11,404 nucleotides of DNA from Mesorhizobium sp. (GCA_019509685.1 JAEKLU010000234.1:1-11404), one strand, 5' to 3'; positions 1-5,869 are shown, numbered from the stretch's first letter. Program-made: numbers and translations. Notes: generated from the letters alone by a model not told the origin.

Positions 1-530
1 TTCACGACACCGACAAATGGCAACTCGCGAAACGCATGGGCGACATCCATGCCGTAACCGACGACGAAATAATCGGGACAGTCGAAGCCGACATAGTCGG
101 CGTGGAGCTCGGTCTGGCGACGCATGCGCTTGTCGAGCAGCACGGCGATGGCGCAGCTCTTGGCGCCACGCGACAGCATCAGCTCGCGGGTGTAGGAAAG
201 CGTCTTGCCGGATTCCAGTATGTCGTCGATCAACAGCACGTCGCGGCCGGCGACCTCATTGTCGATGTCGCGCAGCACCCTGACCTCGCCGCTTGTCGTG
301 CCGGCGCCGTAGCTGGAAATGAAGATGAACTCGACCTCCGGCGACAGGCCGACATCGTGCATGGCGCGGATGAGATCGGCGGCAAAGACGAACGAGCCTT
401 TCAGGATCGAGATCACCAGAAGATCGTGATAGTCGCGCCCGGCGATTTCCTTGGCGAGCTCGAGATTGCGGCGCGCAATCGCCGACGCCGAAAACAGGAC
501 CTCGATGTCCTTGCCACGCACAACTGGCAT
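1..530 (-). CDS. hpt: Hypoxanthine phosphoribosyltransferase (3' end cut by window edge)
   Basis: This cytosolic purine-salvage enzyme transfers phosphoribose from PRPP to hypoxanthine (and usually guanine), giving IMP or GMP. About 176 codons are visible on the minus strand and the reading frame is still open at base 1, so only the extreme C-terminus is missing; family members are about 180 residues. Visible motifs are LKG at residues 43-45, SSYG at 72-75 (flexible loop), the PRPP-binding motif VLLIDDILESGKT at 98-110 with the paired acidic residues D102 and D103, the base-contacting lysine in LLDKR (K134), and DYFVVGYGMD at 153-162. The ATG at 530 follows an AAAAGGA Shine-Dalgarno with about 8 nt spacing. 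The gene lies downstream of the DUF3426-like gene on the same strand, separated by the long palindromic repeat, so it may be transcribed through that structure or from a promoter in the short gap; no clear promoter is visible. Family identification is secure. Confidence 0.96.
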   Translation of the reverse strand, partial: MPVVRGKDIEVLFSASAIARRNLELAKEIAGRDYHDLLVISILKGSFVFAADLIRAMHDVGLSPEVEFIFISSYGAGTTSGEVRVLRDIDNEVAGRDVLLIDDILESGKTLSYTRELMLSRGAKSCAIAVLLDKRMRRQTELHADYVGFDCPDYFVVGYGMDVAHAFRELPFVGVV

Positions 531-566
531 GCTTTTGTCCTTTTAAAAACGGCAACGGTGTCGACA

Positions 567-706
567 GGCGGGTTGAGATTCAGGTCAGGCCGAGCCGAAA
601 ATGGCGGATTCCGAGAACCGGAGCGGAGCGTACTTTTCGTACGTGAGCACCGGAAGCGCAGGAAGCCGCCATTTGCAGGCCGGCCTCACCTGAATATCGA
701 CCCGCC
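567..706 (+). repeat. 140-bp imperfect palindromic element, copy 1
   Basis: Bases 567-612 pair with 661-706 in one continuous register (paired positions always sum to 1273), so the element folds into one long hairpin. The outer arms are GGCGGGT (567-573) and ACCCGCC (700-706). The middle stem TTCAGGTCAGGCCG is interrupted by a C-C mismatch (586/687), and a G-A mismatch lies at 577/696. The inner stem is AAATGGCGGATTCC (599-612) against 661-674. The apex holds a short GTAC/GTAC hairpin with a T-rich loop (630-642). The core (577-698) is about 92% identical to the core of copy 2 near 11088-11208, in the same orientation. It touches the stop codon of the DUF3426-like gene (706-708) and lies 37 bp upstream of hpt. 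Short palindromic intergenic repeats are common in rhizobia, but I cannot assign this one to a named family. Confidence 0.93.
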
Positions 707-1347
707 TAGCCGGCGAAGATTACGGAGACGGTCTTGACGCCGTCTTTAGGCACATCAAGGCGGCTGGAAAAGCCAAATCTTTCGCCTGGTGCCAGTGAGC
801 GGTTGGATGTCCCCAGCCTGTAGCGGATGATATTGCTGTTGTTGTCGGTGACGCGGATTTCGAGCGGCGGCAGCATCTCTGGCCCAGCTCCGTCGTTCGC
901 CGCCTCGCCGTCGACGAACAGCAACGGCTTCAATCCCGATGCATCGATGCGCGATGTCACGCCGGAAATGGTGAGCGCGCTGGACGGCCCGGCATTCGTC
1001 ATGAACGGGCCTTGCCGCACCAAGGCATGGCCGCCCGCTACCCAGAACGACACCAACGCTATGGCGATCCCGGCGATCCAGAAAATTGGGCCGCCGCGTG
1101 AGGAGCGCGAAGGTGCCGGCTCCGGCCTGCGCAGCATGCCCATGCCTTCGATCGGCGGCGTCGAGGACGGTGGTGGCGAGATCGTCGGCACTGGTCCGGG
1201 ACGCGCGTCAAAACGCGGCAGCACGACATAGTCGGCATCGACGACATCGGCCGGGGCATCGAGCACGACGCGCTCGGACGTGGCCTTCGCTGCCGCGCCG
1301 GTCATGATTTCGCCGGAAACGGGGCGCGCGGTTCTGTCGTCAGCCAT
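706..1347 (-). CDS. Membrane-anchored protein with DUF3426-like C-terminal domain
   Basis: The 213-residue product has a soluble, proline-rich N-terminal half, one membrane segment at about residues 86-109 (IFWIAGIAIALVSFWVAGG core), and a C-terminal domain from about 125 with the spacing LLFVDGEAAND ... PLEIRVTD ... LAPGERFGFSSRL ... VSVIFAG. That pattern resembles DUF3426, which in alphaproteobacteria usually follows an MJ0042-type zinc ribbon and a membrane helix. Here the N-terminus has no cysteine pairs, so the zinc ribbon is missing or was never present. The ATG at 1347 was preferred; an in-frame GTG at 1356 would add three residues, and neither has a strong ribosome binding site. It diverges from ftsE across a region with two CtrA boxes, and hpt follows on the same strand. 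Its function is unknown. The membrane topology is clear; the DUF3426 relation is a pattern match by eye. Confidence 0.8.
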   Translation of the reverse strand: MADDRTARPVSGEIMTGAAAKATSERVVLDAPADVVDADYVVLPRFDARPGPVPTISPPPSSTPPIEGMGMLRRPEPAPSRSSRGGPIFWIAGIAIALVSFWVAGGHALVRQGPFMTNAGPSSALTISGVTSRIDASGLKPLLFVDGEAANDGAGPEMLPPLEIRVTDNNSNIIRYRLGTSNRSLAPGERFGFSSRLDVPKDGVKTVSVIFAG

Positions 1348-1375
1348 TAACGGCACCAGTTCAGTCTTCGTTTCT

Positions 1376-1391
1376 TTTGCGTAAACGCAAA
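1376..1391. promoter_or_regulatory. 16-bp operator-like palindrome in the divergent ftsE promoter region
   Basis: TTTGCGT (1376-1382) and ACGCAAA (1385-1391) are perfect 7-bp inverted arms separated by AA. The site lies 29 bp upstream of the DUF3426-like ATG and upstream of the two CtrA boxes facing ftsE. The compact dyad suits a dimeric regulator, but I cannot name one. Confidence 0.4.
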
Positions 1392-1419
1392 TGGTTAACG
1401 CTTCCCCACCGTAACGGTT

Positions 1420-1434
1420 TTAAGGAGGCGTTAA
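1420..1434. promoter_or_regulatory. CtrA box 1 (TTAA-N7-TTAA)
   Basis: TTAA at 1420-1423 and TTAA at 1431-1434 are separated by exactly seven bases (GGAGGCG). This matches the full consensus for CtrA, the essential cell-cycle response regulator of alphaproteobacteria. It lies 25 bp upstream of a second perfect site, between divergent genes, so it could act on ftsE, on the DUF3426-like gene, or on both. Confidence 0.7.
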
Positions 1435-1444
1435 TGCCCCGAAA

Positions 1445-1459
1445 TTAACCGCCGGTTAA
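1445..1459. promoter_or_regulatory. CtrA box 2 (TTAA-N7-TTAA)
   Basis: TTAA at 1445-1448 and TTAA at 1456-1459 flank seven bases (CCGCCGG). The half-sites sit in a near-palindromic TTAACC/GGTTAA context. Activating CtrA boxes usually overlap the -35 region, so a transcript directed rightward from this site would start around 1485-1500, inside the RIME-type repeat. That fits translation of ftsE from the GTG at 1633 rather than from the ATG at 1462. Confidence 0.72.
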
Positions 1460-1480
1460 CCATGCCGGCCGATGGTCTGT

Positions 1481-1586
1481 TAGAGCAATTCCAGGAAAAG
1501 TATGAAACGGTTTTCCGTCCGGAATTGCGTGAAAGGCACAAAGATAGAGCGGTTCGCCGTTTCCATGAAACGGTGGAACGCTCTAG
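1481..1586 (+). repeat. RIME-type rhizobial intergenic palindromic repeat in the ftsE leader
   Basis: The sequence contains two adjacent palindromes. The first pairs GCAATTCC (1485-1492) with GGAATTGC (1521-1528), and inside it GGAAAA (1494-1499) with TTTTCC (1511-1516). The second pairs TAGAGCG (1545-1551) with CGCTCTA (1579-1585), and CCGTTTC (1557-1563) with GAAACGG (1567-1573). I recognise the overall wording as a repeat found in many copies between genes of Rhizobium, Sinorhizobium and Mesorhizobium, of the kind called RIME. It occupies most of the DNA between CtrA box 2 and the ftsE start, so it probably forms structured 5' untranslated RNA. Confidence 0.85.
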
Positions 1587-1632
1587 AATCAGATTGTGGC
1601 GCGTCGCCGCCGAGAGTTTCAGGTCGCCGAAC

Positions 1633-2292
1633 GTGATCCGCTTCGAAAATGTCGGCCTCCGCTATGGCATGGGTCCGGAAATCCTCCGCGACATCTCCTT
1701 GCACATTCCGGAGCGCTCCTTCCAGTTCCTGAGCGGCCCCTCCGGCGCCGGCAAGACGACATTGCTGCGCCTGCTTTTCATGTCGTTGAAACCGACGCGC
1801 GGCCTGATCACCATTTTCGGCAAGGATCGCTCCCGCATCTCGCGCAGCGAACTGCCGCATCTCAGGCGCCGCATCGGCGTCGTGTTCCAGGATTTCCGCC
1901 TGCTCGACCATATGACGACTTATGAGAATGTCGCCCTGCCCCTGCGCGTGCGCGGGCGCGAGGAGGCAAGCTACCGAACCGACGTCACCGAGCTTCTGAA
2001 ATGGGTCGGGCTGGGCGACCGCATGCATGTGCTGCCGCCGGTGCTGTCCGGCGGCGAGAAGCAGCGCGCCGCGATTGCGCGCGCGCTGATCGAACAGCCG
2101 GAAATCCTGCTGGCCGACGAGCCGACCGGCAATGTCGACCCGCCGCTGGCACGCCGGCTGCTCAGGCTCTTCATCGAGCTCAACCGTCTCGGCACCGCGG
2201 TGGTGATCGCCACGCACGACCTCGGGCTCATGGAGCAGGTCGATGCGCGGCGCATGATTCTCGCCGGTGGAAGGCTGGATGTCTATGACTGA
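1633..2292 (+). CDS. ftsE: Cell division ATP-binding protein FtsE
   Basis: FtsE is the cytoplasmic ATPase of the FtsEX complex, which joins the divisome and activates periplasmic peptidoglycan hydrolases through FtsX. From the GTG at 1633 the product is 219 residues, the usual family length. All ABC motifs are intact: Walker A GPSGAGKTT at 35-43 (K41), Q-loop VVFQDF (Q86), signature LSGGE at 138-142, Walker B ILLADE at 158-163 with catalytic E163, and the H-loop in ATHD (H195). The frame stays open upstream to an ATG at 1462, but that would add 57 residues encoded largely by the RIME-type repeat. The GTG start gives the family's normal IRFENVGLRYG opening, although its ribosome binding site is weak. 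The gene overlaps ftsX, implying coupled translation, and is preceded by two CtrA boxes. The function is secure; the start is likely but not certain. Confidence 0.95.
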   Translation: MIRFENVGLRYGMGPEILRDISLHIPERSFQFLSGPSGAGKTTLLRLLFMSLKPTRGLITIFGKDRSRISRSELPHLRRRIGVVFQDFRLLDHMTTYENVALPLRVRGREEASYRTDVTELLKWVGLGDRMHVLPPVLSGGEKQRAAIARALIEQPEILLADEPTGNVDPPLARRLLRLFIELNRLGTAVVIATHDLGLMEQVDARRMILAGGRLDVYD

Positions 2293-3277
2293 CCTTCCGG
2301 CCGATCACCTGCATGAAGAGGACGCCGTCGAAACCACGACCACTGTCCGCCGCGTCCAGCGCAAGATGGCGCCGATCGTGCCGGCGCAGAACATCGCCGG
2401 TCGCGCGCTTGTCCTGGTCATCGCCATTATGACCTTCCTGTCCTGCCTGACCTTCGGCGCCGTGACGCTGGTGCGCGACACCGCATCGGTCTGGGAAAAC
2501 CAGATCTCGCGCGAGGCGACCATCCAGATCAAGCCGGCCGACGGCCTCGACATGGAGGCGGCCCTTGCCCAGGCCTCGCAGATCGCCGGTGAATTCCCCG
2601 GCGTGAAGGGCACCAAGATCATCGATCGAGACGCAACCGCCCGGCTTCTGGAGCCTTGGCTGGGCAGCGGTCTCAACATCGACGAGCTGCCGGTGCCGCG
2701 CCTGATCATCGTCACCATCGACGAGGCCAGCCCACCCGATTTTGCCGCGATCCGTGCCGCGATCACGCCGAAAATCCCAAGTGCCTCGCTCGACGATCAC
2801 CGCACCTGGGTCGACCGTCTGGTGGCCATGGCGCATACGACGGTGACCATCGGCGTCGCGGTGCTGGCGTTGATGCTGTCGGCAACCGTGCTGACGGTGG
2901 TGTTCGCCACGCGCGGCGCCATGGCCGGCAACGGTCATATCATCGAAGTGCTGCATTTCGTCGGCGCCGAGGCCCGCTTCATCGCGCGCGAATTCCGCTG
3001 GCATTTCCTGGTCACCGGCATGAAGGGCGCTGCCGCCGGCGGAGCGCTGGCGATCGCCGTCTTCATCGTCTTTTCCTGGTGGTCGTCGCGCAACATGGCA
3101 ACGCCGCAGGCCGACCAGGCGACCGCGCTGTTCGGCAATTTCGCCATCGGCTCCGCCGGCTATCTCGGCGTCGGTCTGATGGTCGTGGTGATCGGCGTGC
3201 TGACGGCGGCAACCTCGCACGTTACCGTCGTCGCCTATCTCAGCGACATCGACGTCCGGCAGCCGGACGGAGGCTGA
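2285..3277 (+). CDS. ftsX: Cell division protein FtsX
   Basis: FtsX is the membrane partner of FtsE and passes the ATPase cycle to cell-wall hydrolases or their activators in the periplasm. The product of about 330 residues has the family layout: a cytosolic N-terminus of about 40 residues, a first membrane helix at about 40-63, a periplasmic domain to about residue 180, then three further hydrophobic helices ending near the C-terminus. Possible starts are the ATG at 2285, the ATG at 2279 and the GTG at 2267. A GGAAGG at 2269-2274 serves the 2285 start with 10 nt spacing and the 2279 start with only 4. All three lie inside the 3' end of ftsE, with an 8-bp overlap for the chosen start. Low sequence conservation is normal for FtsX, so the call rests mainly on topology and position directly after ftsE. 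Confidence 0.92.
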   Translation: MTDLPADHLHEEDAVETTTTVRRVQRKMAPIVPAQNIAGRALVLVIAIMTFLSCLTFGAVTLVRDTASVWENQISREATIQIKPADGLDMEAALAQASQIAGEFPGVKGTKIIDRDATARLLEPWLGSGLNIDELPVPRLIIVTIDEASPPDFAAIRAAITPKIPSASLDDHRTWVDRLVAMAHTTVTIGVAVLALMLSATVLTVVFATRGAMAGNGHIIEVLHFVGAEARFIAREFRWHFLVTGMKGAAAGGALAIAVFIVFSWWSSRNMATPQADQATALFGNFAIGSAGYLGVGLMVVVIGVLTAATSHVTVVAYLSDIDVRQPDGG

Positions 3278-3434
3278 AGATGCCTGCAATTCCGACACGC
3301 GCTGCGGAAAAATACGAACTCGGCTTTGGATGCGCAATGCTGAGGCAAGACAGCAATCACACACTCGGCAAATGCCGTAACGCAAAGTGCGCCGTCTCAC
3401 CTATCAACGGCCGCATTTCAGGATTAACCATAGG

Positions 3435-4160
3435 ATGATGGACGCGCGGGAGCAGACCGGGACAGCTGGACGGATGCCGACGGTGCTTGCGCGCGCCGCC
3501 GCTCCGGCCAAGCCCGGCCGTTTGAGGCTTGCGCTGCGTTTCTGCGGATTTGTCGTCCTCGCCATACTGGTGCTGTTTGCCGGCGGCTTCGGATGGTTTG
3601 CCGACAAGGTGAGCCACATGGCGACCCCGGTCGACCCGGCCAAGGCCGACGCCATCATCGTGCTGACCGGCGGCCAGTCGCGGCTGGACGCGGCGATGGA
3701 CCTTTTGGCATCCGGCAAGGGCAAGCGGCTGCTGATCAGCGGCGTCCATCCCTCGGCCAGCCGCCACCAGCTGCAGGTGGCGATGGGCGGTGACAAGCAG
3801 CTGTTCTCCTGCTGCGTCGACATCGACCGTGCCGCGCTCGACACCATCGGCAATGCCGAGGAGAGCGCCAAATGGGTCGAAAGCCACGCTTATGGCAGCA
3901 TCATCATCGTCACCAACAATTACCACATGCCGCGCAGCCTGCTTGAAATGAGCCGGCTGCTGCACGGCGCGCGGATCGAGCCCTATCCGGTGGTCAACAC
4001 CAATCTCGGCAATGGCGGCTGGCTGACCAAGCCGGAAGCGTTGCGCGTGCTGGTCACCGAATACAGCAAATATGTGCTGTCGTTGGCGCGCGGCTTGCTG
4101 CCGCTGCGGCCTGGCGCCGAAGGCGTCACACTGGCGGAAGCTTCTTCAGTAAAGAACTAA
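3435..4160 (+). CDS. YdcF-family protein (DUF218), membrane-anchored
   Basis: The 241-residue product has a basic N-terminus, one membrane helix at about residues 31-54 (FCGFVVLAILVLFAGGFGWF), and a DUF218 domain. The domain begins ADAIIVLTGGQSRLDAAMDL, continues with LLISGVHPSAS, and includes VTNNYHMPRSLLEMSRL and EYSKYVLSLARG near the end. DUF218 proteins such as YdcF, SanA and ElyC are linked with envelope integrity in other bacteria, but their reaction is not established. The ATG pair at 3435/3438 was chosen because an AGGA lies about 11 nt upstream; an in-frame ATG at 3471 and a start at 3387 are possible alternatives. The gene follows ftsX on the same strand after a 157-bp gap. Its TAA overlaps the stop codon of the convergent PNPOx-like gene by 4 bp. 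The family call is firm; the specific role is not. Confidence 0.88.
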   Translation: MMDAREQTGTAGRMPTVLARAAAPAKPGRLRLALRFCGFVVLAILVLFAGGFGWFADKVSHMATPVDPAKADAIIVLTGGQSRLDAAMDLLASGKGKRLLISGVHPSASRHQLQVAMGGDKQLFSCCVDIDRAALDTIGNAEESAKWVESHAYGSIIIVTNNYHMPRSLLEMSRLLHGARIEPYPVVNTNLGNGGWLTKPEALRVLVTEYSKYVLSLARGLLPLRPGAEGVTLAEASSVKN

Positions 4161-4786
4161 ACCTCACCGGCAGCCTTATCGACACTGCCCCGCAGGCGAG
4201 CGACCTCCTGTTCGAGGCTTGCGATGCGCAGATCGCGTTCGGCAAGTGCTGCCGCGACATCGGCCGCCTCGAAACGCTGCGGGATATGCTGTGGGCAATT
4301 GGCATCCCAGGCCGAGACGGTGAACAGGATCGTCTGCTCCGGCCGCGCCTTGTAGTTCTCCGGCATCAGTCTTGCCGTCTGCTCCGGATCGTTCTCGACG
4401 ACACGCGCCTTGCCCCAGATCTTGATGCGCTGCCGCATCATGTAATCGATCAGGAACAGGAAGGCCTGGTCGTTATCTTGCAGATTGCCCTGCGTGATGA
4501 ACTGCCGGTTGCCGGAGAAATCGGCAAAGCCGATCGTGTGCTCGTCGAGCACCTTGAGGAATCCTGCAGGGCCACCCCTATGCTGGATGTAGGGCTGTCC
4601 GTCGGCATTGGCCGTCGCCAGGAAGACGCTGGTCTGCGCCTCGATGAAGGCGGCGACATCCGGCGTGATCGTCGCACGCCAGCCGCCACGCTGCTCGACG
4701 CGCGAATAGGAGTCGCGCGATCCCTTGCGAGCCTGGATCGCCTTAACGGTCGGCGTAAAGGCGACATCGCTGGTGAAGGCATTCAT
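4157..4786 (-). CDS. Pyridoxamine 5'-phosphate oxidase-family flavin-binding protein
   Basis: The 209-residue product matches the split-barrel PNPOx-like fold: SVFLATANADGQPYIQHRGG at about residues 53-72, GFADFSGNRQFITQGNL at 86-102, and QRIKIWGKARVVEND at 119-133. The family includes true PNP oxidases and many FMN- or F420-binding reductases, and this subgroup is generally not the vitamin B6 enzyme. The substrate cannot be told. The last 30 residues (AADVAAALAERDLRIASLEQE onward) form a short heptad-like coiled coil. The ATG at 4786 has a GAGGAG ribosome binding site 7 nt upstream; the frame is open to 4852, but that extension lacks such a signal. It is transcribed divergently from a LysR gene across 101 bp, which suggests the regulator controls it. 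Its stop overlaps that of the YdcF-family gene. Confidence 0.87.
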   Translation of the reverse strand: MNAFTSDVAFTPTVKAIQARKGSRDSYSRVEQRGGWRATITPDVAAFIEAQTSVFLATANADGQPYIQHRGGPAGFLKVLDEHTIGFADFSGNRQFITQGNLQDNDQAFLFLIDYMMRQRIKIWGKARVVENDPEQTARLMPENYKARPEQTILFTVSAWDANCPQHIPQRFEAADVAAALAERDLRIASLEQEVARLRGSVDKAAGEV

Positions 4787-4824
4787 GGCGGCGCTCCTCG
4801 TGCAGGCTCGCAGATCAAATAGCC

Positions 4825-4884
4825 TCTTCCGAAAAACGGATGTAGAGCGCATATTTGCAACTCATCCTTCCAGATTTCGGAAGA
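4825..4884. promoter_or_regulatory. Candidate LysR operator between the PNPOx-like and lysR genes
   Basis: TCTTCCGAAA (4825-4834) and TTTCGGAAGA (4875-4884) form a perfect 10-bp inverted repeat with a 40-bp spacer. A further TTCC just upstream of the right arm makes TTCC-N7-GGAA at about 4868-4882, the size of a LysR-type half-operator (T-N11-A). The right arm overlaps the lysR ribosome binding site, which would allow autorepression, and the left arm lies about 40 bp upstream of the PNPOx-like ATG. Confidence 0.55.
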
Positions 4885-4887
4885 ATA

Positions 4888-5790
4888 ATGGATCGTCTCC
4901 ACGCCATGTCCCTGTTCGTCGCCACGGTGGAGGCCGGCAGCCTATCGGCCGCCGCGCGACGCGCCGGCATGCCGTTGGCGACCGTCAGCCGCAGGCTCTC
5001 TGAACTGGAGAAGCATCTGAAGACGCGCCTGCTCAACCGTTCGACGCGACGCCTGAGCCTGACCGACGCCGGCCAGTCCTATCTCGCCGCCTGCCGCCGT
5101 ATCCTTGACGATGTCGGCGAGGCCGAGCGCGCCGCTGCCGGCGAGTATCTGAACCCCACCGGCGAACTGGTCATCACCGCGCCGGTCGTCTTCGGCCGCC
5201 TGCATGTGCTGCCCGTTGTCACCGACTTCCTTGCCGCCTATCCCGAGGTGGATATCCGCCTCACTTTGTCCGACCGGCTCACCCAGCTGGTCGAGGAGCA
5301 TATCGATCTTGCGCTGCGCATCGGCGAATTGCCGGTATCGGCGATGGTCGCAATGCGCGTCGGTTCGATCCGCCGCATCGTCTGCGCGAACCCGGCCTAT
5401 CTTGCCGGGCGCGGCGTGCCGGCAAGGCCGCAGGACCTTGCCGGCCACGACTGCGTCACCTTCGAAGGGCTTGCGTCTCCGGCTACATGGAACTTCGGTG
5501 CGGGCAAGTCGGAAATCGTGGTGCCTGTCCGCTCGCGGCTGCAGGTCAACACCGCCGAAGCGGCGATCGACGCCGCGATTGCCGGCCTGGGCCTGACCAG
5601 AGTGCTGTCTTATCAGGCCGATGCCTCCGTGCGCGCCGGAGCGCTGCAAGTGGTGCTCGAGCCGTTCGAGCCGCCGCCCTGGCCGGTCAGCCTGGTGCAT
5701 GCGGGCCAGGGGCGATTGCCGGTGAAGCTGCGCGCCTTCCTCGACTTCGCCGCGCCGCGCCTGAAGGAACGGCTGGCGCGGTTGCTGTAG
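4888..5790 (+). CDS. LysR-family transcriptional regulator
   Basis: The 300-residue product has the standard LysR layout: an N-terminal winged helix-turn-helix (residues 1-60, with VEAGSLSAAARRAGMPLATV as the helix-turn-helix core and SRRLSELEKHL following), a linker helix to about 90, and a periplasmic-binding-protein-like effector domain to the end. The segments GELVITAPVVFGRLHVLPVV and LVEEHIDLALRIGELP are typical of the CrgA-like subgroup, common in Proteobacteria, whose effectors are mostly unknown. The start ATG at 4888 has GGAAG 4 nt upstream, and the usual M-D-R-L opening supports it over the longer frame from 4855. Divergent orientation to the PNPOx-like gene and a 10-bp inverted repeat between them suggest it regulates that gene and itself. 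The target assignment is inference. Confidence 0.93.
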   Translation: MDRLHAMSLFVATVEAGSLSAAARRAGMPLATVSRRLSELEKHLKTRLLNRSTRRLSLTDAGQSYLAACRRILDDVGEAERAAAGEYLNPTGELVITAPVVFGRLHVLPVVTDFLAAYPEVDIRLTLSDRLTQLVEEHIDLALRIGELPVSAMVAMRVGSIRRIVCANPAYLAGRGVPARPQDLAGHDCVTFEGLASPATWNFGAGKSEIVVPVRSRLQVNTAEAAIDAAIAGLGLTRVLSYQADASVRAGALQVVLEPFEPPPWPVSLVHAGQGRLPVKLRAFLDFAAPRLKERLARLL

Positions 5791-5820
5791 CCCGGCGTTA
5801 GACCTCGGCGACGTTTCCTT

Positions 5821-5850
5821 TTTGCGCCTGCTTGGTGTAACCAACGCAAA
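5821..5850 (+). promoter_or_regulatory. Bulged inverted repeat upstream of plsC
   Basis: TTTGCG (5821-5826) pairs with CGCAAA (5845-5850), and TTGGT (5832-5836) with ACCAA (5840-5844) around a GTA loop, leaving a 5-base bulge on the left. The structure lies 31 bp after the lysR stop and 19 bp before the plsC ATG. No T-run follows, so a standard intrinsic terminator is unlikely. It may be an operator or a leader hairpin. Confidence 0.35.
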
Positions 5851-5869
5851 CTCACCATCGGGCCCCCGT

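Noticed and set aside
531..566. Intrinsic terminator between palindrome copy 1 and hpt (T5 run on the minus strand)
   Set aside because: The T-run is about 20 nt from the base of the long stem, too far for a standard intrinsic terminator, and TGTCGACA in the gap is only a short palindrome.
36..737. 233-codon plus-strand open frame over hpt
   Set aside because: It is antisense to hpt, whose motifs are unmistakable on the minus strand, and it runs through the palindromic repeat.
1481..1586. CRISPR or transposon remnant at the RIME-type repeat
   Set aside because: There is no array of spaced direct repeats and no transposase. The sequence matches a known style of rhizobial intergenic palindrome.
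1480..2217. 245-codon minus-strand frame over ftsE
   Set aside because: It is antisense to a complete ABC ATPase with intact motifs, and its translation resembles no protein family.
2228..3400. 390-codon open frame on the minus strand across ftsX
   Set aside because: It lies antisense to a well-supported gene, its translation is rich in Asp/His/Arg low-complexity sequence with no domain, and such shadows are normal at high GC.
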